Source of the DNA: DASSNR01 sp036278935
GTDB taxonomy: Bacteria > Gemmatimonadota > Gemmatimonadetes > Gemmatimonadales > Gemmatimonadaceae
DNA length: 11,770 bases
Assembly (NCBI GenBank): GCA_036278935.1
Contig: DASUKA010000173.1
Coordinates: 1-11,770 of the forward strand
Direction of reading: 5' to 3'
Under the pieces are notes generated by a model. That model saw only the letters and a program-made list of their open reading frames with translations. It did not search any database and was not told the origin of the DNA. This document shows positions 7,406 to 11,770 of the stretch, one piece after another (the stretch's first letter is position 1; each line of letters opens with the position of its first letter). A program made the position numbers and the translations under genes.

Positions 7406-7434
7406 AGTATCTCACGCGCGGCGGCCTGGCACAA
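7406..7434 (-). promoter_or_regulatory. Candidate promoter of the LacI-family repressor gene
   Basis: TTGTGC (7429-7434) and GATACT (7406-7411) on the minus strand are separated by 17 bp. The matches are modest (3/6 and 4/6). The operator at 7479-7492 lies about 45 bp upstream of this -35, so the repressor may bind near its own promoter without blocking it directly. Confidence 0.3.
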
Positions 7435-7449
7435 GCCACGCGGATTCCG

Positions 7450-7478
7450 TTGACACGGCGGGAGGCGAGCCGTAATCT
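7450..7478 (+). promoter_or_regulatory. Promoter of the ABC transporter operon
   Basis: A perfect TTGACA -35 (7450-7455), a 17-bp spacer and TAATCT (7473-7478, 3/6) lead directly into the LacI-type operator, which begins at the next base. Transcription would start near 7485, inside the operator, giving a leader of about 43 nt to the permease ATG at 7528. Confidence 0.6.
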
Positions 7479-7492
7479 TGCAAGCGCTTACA
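7479..7492 (+). promoter_or_regulatory. LacI-family operator in front of the transporter operon
   Basis: TGCAAGCGCTTACA is the exact 14-bp match (15 with the next base) of the site before the isomerase-kinase operon. It is oriented the same way relative to transcription and is placed within one base of the same distance from the -10 box. Such placement predicts repression by blocking initiation. Confidence 0.8.
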
Positions 7493-7527
7493 TTAATCGA
7501 TTCACCCCCCATTTAGATCCCGCCCGC

Positions 7528-8637
7528 ATGGAGCTCCTCAGGCAAGCCGTCGGCGAGACCGCGGAACGCCCAGTGGCGCTCCCGCGCGTGGCGCGCGCCG
7601 TGCTCCAATCGCAGCAGGTCGGCCTCGTCGTCGTCCTCTTCGTCCTGGGCGCCGCCCTCACCCTCAGCGCCGGCTCGCATACCAATCCCGTCACCGGCGC
7701 CACCGTCAACAACTTCCTCAACAAGTACACCCTCATCCAGATGGCCACGGACGCCAGCGCGTTCGCCATCATGGGCGTGGGTGCCACCATCGTCATCATC
7801 GCCGGTGCCATCGACCTCTCCGTTGGCGCCATCTACGCCATCGCCGGCGTCACCATGACCATGGTCCTCCGCGCCGCCGGGCCCCTCGGTCCGGTCACCA
7901 CCGTGCTCGTGGGGCTCGGCACCTGCCTGGCCATCGGGCTGCTGTGTGGGCTCGCCAACGGCGTGATGGTCATCGGCCTCGGCGTCCACTCGTTCATCAT
8001 CACCCTCGGCACGATGTGGATCTTTCGCGGGCTGGCCTTCGTCACCAGCCACGCGGAAAGCATCCTCGTCCCCCCGCCGTTGACGGCCGTGGCCAAGGCC
8101 TCGCTCGGCATGGGCACCGCGCTCTACCCCGTGCCGCTCCTCGTGATGCTCCTGGTCACCGTGCTCGGCAGCGTGTATCTCGGCCGCACGGTCATGGGGC
8201 GACACGTCTTTGCTGTGGGCGGCAACCCCGAAGCCAGCCGGTTCTCCGGACTTCGCGTGTCCCGGATCAATCTGGGCGTCTTCGTCGTCTCCGGGCTCAC
8301 GGCGGGGCTGGCCGCGTTTCTGGGGGCGAGCTTCTACGGGTCGGCCTCCTCATCGGATGGCACCGGCTACGAGCTGTACGTCATTGCCGCGGCAGTGGTG
8401 GGCGGCGCCAGCCTGCTGGGCGGCAAGGGAAGCGCCGTCAACGCGACGCTCGGCGCCGTGCTGATCGTCCTGATCCGCCAGGCCATCCGCACGTTGCACA
8501 TGGATCAGAACTACGAATGGATCATCATCGGGACGGCGATGATTCTGGCGGTTGTACTGGACCAGAGCGGCACGAAGCTGCTCGCGCGCCGCCTGGCGCG
8601 CACCGCCGGCGACTCGCCAACCCATCGTTCGGGCTAA
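7528..8637 (+). CDS. ABC sugar importer permease, RbsC/AraH-like
   Basis: Inner-membrane permease of the ribose/arabinose/xylose-type ABC importers (BPD_transp_2 family), 369 residues, with many hydrophobic segments (for example 32-48, 82-94, 124-148, 153-171, 202-216, 248-268, 284-296, 305-318, 331-345). Family landmarks are GAIDLSVGAIYA (93-104), AVGGNPEASRFSGLRV (229-244) and VVGGASLLGGKGS (290-302). The frame is open further upstream to an ATG at 7375, but that extension would cover the promoter and operator and has no permease features, so the ATG at 7528 is chosen. No Shine-Dalgarno is visible before it. It is the first gene of a three-gene operon, 22 bp before the binding-protein gene. 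The sugar carried is inferred from the locus to be L-arabinose; sequence alone would also allow ribose, xylose or galactose. Confidence 0.9.
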   Translation: MELLRQAVGETAERPVALPRVARAVLQSQQVGLVVVLFVLGAALTLSAGSHTNPVTGATVNNFLNKYTLIQMATDASAFAIMGVGATIVIIAGAIDLSVGAIYAIAGVTMTMVLRAAGPLGPVTTVLVGLGTCLAIGLLCGLANGVMVIGLGVHSFIITLGTMWIFRGLAFVTSHAESILVPPPLTAVAKASLGMGTALYPVPLLVMLLVTVLGSVYLGRTVMGRHVFAVGGNPEASRFSGLRVSRINLGVFVVSGLTAGLAAFLGASFYGSASSSDGTGYELYVIAAAVVGGASLLGGKGSAVNATLGAVLIVLIRQAIRTLHMDQNYEWIIIGTAMILAVVLDQSGTKLLARRLARTAGDSPTHRSG

Positions 8638-8659
8638 CTCTTTACCACAGGAGCCGTGA

Positions 8660-9721
8660 ATGCAGGCAATCAGAGAGGCAATGCGGCGCGCCGTCGTCGC
8701 GGTATGCGTCACGGGCGCGGTCGCAGCGTGCGGCGGGGGCGGCAGGGCCTCCGGAAGCACCGCCCAGGCGGGCAGCGCGTCGGCGAGCGCGGGGAAGGGA
8801 TCCGTGTTCACCATTGCCATGATCGCCAAGAGCTCCACGAATCCGGTGTTCCTCTCCGGCCGCACCGGCGCGGAAGCCGCCGCGGCGGAGCTCTCGAAGA
8901 AGTACGGCATCACCGTTCGCATCAACTGGCTCACGCCGCCAGAGGAAGACGCCGAGCTCCAGGCGCAGCGCATCGCCCAGGCGGTCAACACGGGGGCGAA
9001 TGCGATCCTTGTCTCCGCCAGCGACGCGGGCAAGGTGACCGGTGCCATCAACGAAGCTGTCGAGCGCGGTGTGCCGGTGATGATGTTCGACAGCGACGCC
9101 CCGCAGTCGAAGCGGTTCTCCTTTTACGGCGGTGATGACGAGGCGATCGGCAAGCAGGTGATGTCGGAGCTGGCCGCGCAGATGCACGGCAAGGGGCGGG
9201 TCGCGATCTTCTCCGGCAACCAGAACGCGCCCAACCTCCAGCGCCGCGTGCAGGGGGTGAAGGATGAGGCCAAGAAGTACCCGGGCATCACCCTCATCGG
9301 CACCTTCCATACGATCGAGACGCCGCAGGATGCAGCCGCCGAAGTGCTTCGCGTGGAGCAGGCGTATCCCAACATCCAGGGCTGGGCCATGGTGGGCGGA
9401 TGGGCGCTCTTCACGCGCGCACTCCTCACCGACCTCGATCCAGCCAAGGTGAAGATCGTCTCGGTGGATGCCCTGCCCGTGGAGCTGGCATACGTGGAGA
9501 AGGGGCTCACCCCGGTGCTCCTGGCGCAGCCCACCTACCTGTGGGGGTACCAGTCGGTGCACACCATCTTCGACCACGTGTATCTGCACAAGCAGGTGCC
9601 GGAGCACGTCGAGATGAAGCTCGTGAAGGTCACCAAAGCCAACCTCGGCGACTGGGCCCGCCAGCTCAAGGCGTGGGGCTATCCCAACGTCGACCCGAAA
9701 TACCTCTCCCTCGGCAAGTAG
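8660..9721 (+). CDS. Sugar-binding lipoprotein of the ABC importer
   Basis: Periplasmic substrate-binding protein of the RbsB-like group (Peripla_BP_4 fold), 353 residues. The N-terminus is a lipoprotein signal: Arg-containing n-region, hydrophobic stretch, then lipobox VAAC with Cys24 as the lipidated residue, followed by a Gly/Ser/Ala-rich linker to about residue 50. The mature domain begins at VFTIAMIAKSSTNPVF and shows the alternating sugar-binding pattern (NAILVSASDAGKV, GVPVMMFDSDAP, GKGRVAIFSGNQNAPNLQRR, KVKIVSVDALP, TPVLLAQPTYLWGYQ). The start is supported by an AGGAG site 6 nt upstream (8649-8653). Lipid anchoring is usual in Gram-positives but also found in Gram-negative groups that tether their binding proteins. 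The ligand is likely arabinose by context and is not provable from sequence. Confidence 0.9.
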   Translation: MQAIREAMRRAVVAVCVTGAVAACGGGGRASGSTAQAGSASASAGKGSVFTIAMIAKSSTNPVFLSGRTGAEAAAAELSKKYGITVRINWLTPPEEDAELQAQRIAQAVNTGANAILVSASDAGKVTGAINEAVERGVPVMMFDSDAPQSKRFSFYGGDDEAIGKQVMSELAAQMHGKGRVAIFSGNQNAPNLQRRVQGVKDEAKKYPGITLIGTFHTIETPQDAAAEVLRVEQAYPNIQGWAMVGGWALFTRALLTDLDPAKVKIVSVDALPVELAYVEKGLTPVLLAQPTYLWGYQSVHTIFDHVYLHKQVPEHVEMKLVKVTKANLGDWARQLKAWGYPNVDPKYLSLGK

Positions 9722-9733
9722 CACCGCAGCACC

Positions 9734-11287
9734 ATGACTTCCCCGGCGATCGCCTTCTCCGGACTCACCAAGCGCTTCCCCGGCGTGGTGGCGCTGAAGG
9801 AGGTGTCGTTCGAAGTGCAGCCGGGGTGCTGTCACGCCGTCTGCGGCGAGAATGGGGCGGGGAAGAGCACGCTGGGCAAGATTCTCTGCGGCATTCAGCA
9901 GCCCGATGCCGGCACGGTGCGGCTGGATGGACGCGACGTGCGCTTCACCAGCCCCCGCGATGCGCGCGCGGCGGGCGTCTCGATTGTGCATCAGGAGCTG
10001 GCGTTCTGTGAGAACCTCACCGTTGCGGACAATCTCTGCCTCGGTCAGCTCCCCGCGCGATGGACGTTCGTCTCCCGTGCGCAGCTGCGCGCACGCGCCG
10101 TGTCGCTTCTGGCCAACATCGGCGCGACGATCGATCCCGGGCGGCGGATGGCGACGCTGAGCGTGGCCGAGCAGCAGCTGGTGCAGATAGCGTCCGCTGT
10201 GGCCAGTGGTGCGCGTGTCATCGTCTTCGACGAGCCCACGAGCAGTCTGAGCGAAGGAGAGACCGCGCGGCTGTACACGCTCATCCGCCAGCTCAAGGAG
10301 CGAGGCGTCACGCTGCTCTACGTGTCGCACCGCATGCCGGAGATCTTCCGGATCTGCGAGTACGCCACCGTGCTCCGCGATGGCCAGCACGTGAGCACCG
10401 AGCCGGTCGCGTCGCTGGATGAGAGCACGCTCGTGCATCGGATGATCGGGCGCCACATCGAGCAGTACTTTCCCGCGCACATCAGCGGTGCGCCCGGCGC
10501 CGAGATGCTCCGGGCCGAAGGGCTCACTCATCCGGGTCGGTTTCACGATGTCTCATTCTCACTGCACGCGGGTGAGGTGCTGGGGCTGGCCGGTCTGGTT
10601 GGGGCCGGGCGGTCGGAGATTGCGCAGGCGCTGTTCGGGCTGGATCCCATCGCAAGCGGCACGGTGTACGTGCGCGGACAACGTGCGCGCATTCGCTCGC
10701 CGCGCGATGCGATGGCGCTGGGGCTCGGCTTCGTGCCGGAAGACCGGAAGCGGCAGGGCCTGGTGCTCTCCATGCGCGCGCGGGAGAACGCGACGCTGCC
10801 CACGCTCGCGACCATGCTCTCGCGGCTGGGCTGGATTCGCCGCGGGGCGGAGCAGGAGGTGGCGCATACCTACCTGGAGCCGCTCCGATTGCGCGCGTCG
10901 GCCATGGGTGCGCCCACGGTCGGGTTGTCGGGAGGGAATCAGCAGAAGCTGGTGCTGGCCAAGTGGCTCGCGGCGCACAGCGACATCCTGCTGCTCGACG
11001 AGCCGACCCGGGGCGTGGACGTGGGCGCCAAGGCGGAGATGCATGCGTGGATCGACCAGCTGGCATCGGGCGGCGCGGCCGTACTCCTCATCTCGAGCGA
11101 GCTCCCGGAGCTGCTCAACCTCTCCACCCGGATTCTCGTGCTCCGCGCGGGCCGGGTGGTGGGCGAGGTGGCCAGGGAAGATGCGACCCAGGATGTGCTC
11201 CTCCGGATGATGACGGGGCTCGATGCCCCCGCCGCCTCCGGAGCCGCGGGCGACGCCGTTGCGCCCACCCCCGATTTCGACAGATAG
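9734..11287 (+). CDS. ABC importer ATPase with two nucleotide-binding domains, RbsA/AraG-like
   Basis: Cytoplasmic ATPase that powers the importer; 517 residues, the normal length for the double-domain RbsA/AraG/XylG/MglA group. NBD1 has an intact Walker A GENGAGKST (38-46), Q-loop Gln87, signature LSVAEQQ (142-148), Walker B VIVFDEP (162-168) and switch His199 in YVSHRMPE. NBD2 has the family's degenerate Walker A GLVGAGRSE (287-295, Arg in place of the usual Lys), the VPEDRKRQGL block (334-343), signature LSGGNQQ (398-404) and Walker B ILLLDEP (418-424), with SSELPE lacking the switch His. One competent and one degenerate site is normal in this family. The gene follows the binding protein by 12 bp. 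The order permease-binding protein-ATPase differs from E. coli araFGH (binding protein-ATPase-permease). Confidence 0.93.
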   Translation: MTSPAIAFSGLTKRFPGVVALKEVSFEVQPGCCHAVCGENGAGKSTLGKILCGIQQPDAGTVRLDGRDVRFTSPRDARAAGVSIVHQELAFCENLTVADNLCLGQLPARWTFVSRAQLRARAVSLLANIGATIDPGRRMATLSVAEQQLVQIASAVASGARVIVFDEPTSSLSEGETARLYTLIRQLKERGVTLLYVSHRMPEIFRICEYATVLRDGQHVSTEPVASLDESTLVHRMIGRHIEQYFPAHISGAPGAEMLRAEGLTHPGRFHDVSFSLHAGEVLGLAGLVGAGRSEIAQALFGLDPIASGTVYVRGQRARIRSPRDAMALGLGFVPEDRKRQGLVLSMRARENATLPTLATMLSRLGWIRRGAEQEVAHTYLEPLRLRASAMGAPTVGLSGGNQQKLVLAKWLAAHSDILLLDEPTRGVDVGAKAEMHAWIDQLASGGAAVLLISSELPELLNLSTRILVLRAGRVVGEVAREDATQDVLLRMMTGLDAPAASGAAGDAVAPTPDFDR

Positions 11288-11322
11288 CGCCCATGGGCGC
11301 GCGTCGCGGTGCACGCGCACCG
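11287..11322 (+). repeat. Palindrome and hairpin after the ATPase gene
   Basis: GCGCCCATGGGCGC (11287-11300) is a perfect 14-bp palindrome that starts at the last base of the ATPase stop codon. Next to it, CGGTGC-ACGC-GCACCG (11307-11322) can form a 6-bp stem with a 4-nt loop. No T-run follows, so this is not a standard rho-independent terminator. It could stabilise or attenuate the message between the transporter genes and the downstream glycosidase, or be chance in GC-rich DNA. Confidence 0.35.
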
Positions 11323-11372
11323 AGGGCTGGCGCACCACGCAGTGAAGTTCAGCGGTCTGACCGTATGGAGCG

Positions 11373-11378
11373 AGGAGG
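11373..11378 (+). promoter_or_regulatory. Strong ribosome binding site of the GH127-like gene
   Basis: A full AGGAGG stands 6 nt before the ATG at 11385. It is the best ribosome binding site in the window and fixes the start of the exported glycosidase. Confidence 0.75.
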
Positions 11379-11384
11379 CAGCGA

Positions 11385-11770
11385 ATGACGCGTGATGTTT
11401 CGCGACGGGAGTTCATGGTTGGCATGGCGGCGGCCACGGCCGGCGCGGCGCTCTGGCCGCGTACGGGCGTCGCGGCGCTGCTCCCGGTGCATCCGGGCCC
11501 AGCGGGCGCCATGGCCGATGCTGGCGCCCGGGTGCACCCCTTCGACGTGCGCCAGGTGCGGCTCGGCCCGAGCGCCTTTCGCGACGCCATGGAAGTCAAC
11601 CGGCGCTATCTCATGGCGCTCGAGCCCGGCCGGCTGCTGCACATGTTCCGCGTGACGGCGGGGCTTCCCTCGTCCGCCGAGCCGCTCGGTGGGTGGGAGG
11701 CGCCCGACAACGAGCTGCGCGGGCACTTTGCCGGCGGCCACTATCTATCCGCCTGCGCGCTGCTGGGTGC
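11385..11770 (+). CDS. Tat-exported GH127-like beta-L-arabinofuranosidase (DUF1680 type), N-terminal part
   Basis: The frame is open from the ATG to the right edge (128 full codons, no stop), so most of the gene lies outside. The N-terminus has a twin-arginine motif (SRREFM, Arg7-Arg8) and an Ala/Gly-rich hydrophobic stretch with one Trp, predicting Tat export. From about residue 55 the sequence follows the start of the DUF1680 catalytic domain: FDVRQVRLGPSAF, NRRYLMALEPGRLLHMFRV, then GGWEAPDNELRGHFAGGHYL, where the GH-x-x-GHYLS block is characteristic. GH127 and GH146 members are retaining beta-L-arabinofuranosidases that use a zinc-bound Cys nucleophile, but that part of the protein is beyond the edge. 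The role fits the locus: release of L-arabinose from beta-linked arabinosides such as hydroxyproline-linked oligoarabinosides (inference). It sits 97 bp after the ATPase gene in the same direction and may be part of that operon; no clear separate promoter is seen. Confidence 0.8.
   Translation, partial: MTRDVSRREFMVGMAAATAGAALWPRTGVAALLPVHPGPAGAMADAGARVHPFDVRQVRLGPSAFRDAMEVNRRYLMALEPGRLLHMFRVTAGLPSSAEPLGGWEAPDNELRGHFAGGHYLSACALLG

Noticed and set aside
7375..7527. An N-terminal extension of the permease to the ATG at 7375.
   Set aside because: It would place the TTGACA promoter and the LacI operator inside coding sequence and adds no permease-like residues.
8642..10546. A 634-codon minus-strand open frame opposite the binding-protein and ATPase genes.
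   Set aside because: It spans two recognisable genes and their junction on the other strand and shows no domain; antisense artefact of high GC.
1..11770. CRISPR arrays, tRNA or rRNA genes, insertion sequences, attachment sites.
   Set aside because: No direct-repeat arrays, transposase genes, terminal inverted repeats or tRNA-like cloverleaf sequences were seen; the region looks like a stable metabolic locus.

Overview
The window is high-GC bacterial DNA that codes almost end to end. It reads as a complete L-arabinose (or arabinoside) uptake and catabolism locus with a secreted glycosidase at each edge. The source is probably a Gram-negative, soil-type carbohydrate degrader. The high GC, Tat-exported glycosidases, lipoprotein-type sugar-binding protein and gene content would fit a Gemmatimonadota- or Acidobacteriota-like organism, but there is no rRNA or marker gene here to settle it.

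Layout. (1) 1-2083, minus: a Tat-exported GH31 alpha-glycosidase whose 3' end lies beyond the left edge. (2) 2084-2378: a divergent control region with an AT-rich palindromic element and a candidate promoter for each side. (3) 2379-3077, plus: L-ribulose-5-phosphate 4-epimerase (araD). (4) 3119-4741 and 4722-6233, minus: ribulokinase (araB) and, upstream of it and overlapping, an isomerase of the L-fucose isomerase-like family rather than classical AraA. (5) 6293-7345, minus: a LacI-family repressor. (6) 7528-11287, plus: a three-gene ribose/arabinose-type ABC importer in the order permease, lipoprotein binding protein, ATPase. (7) 11385 to the right edge, plus: the 5' part of a Tat-exported GH127-like beta-L-arabinofuranosidase (DUF1680 type).

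How the genes fit together (inference). The exported glycosidases would release arabinose or related sugars from plant polymers, the ABC system would import the sugar, and isomerase, kinase and epimerase would convert L-arabinose to L-ribulose, L-ribulose-5-phosphate and D-xylulose-5-phosphate. The LacI protein very likely controls the isomerase-kinase operon and the transporter operon. The same 14-bp palindrome-like site, TGCAAGCGCTTACA, sits immediately after a candidate -10 box in front of each, in the same orientation relative to transcription. It appears nowhere else in the window, so araD and both glycosidases lack it. The GH31/araD control region instead carries an unrelated element centred on ATACAGTAT.

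The points most worth attention are the matched pair of LacI operators, the apparent replacement of AraA by a fucose-isomerase-family protein, and the unknown substrate of the GH31 enzyme in an arabinose context.
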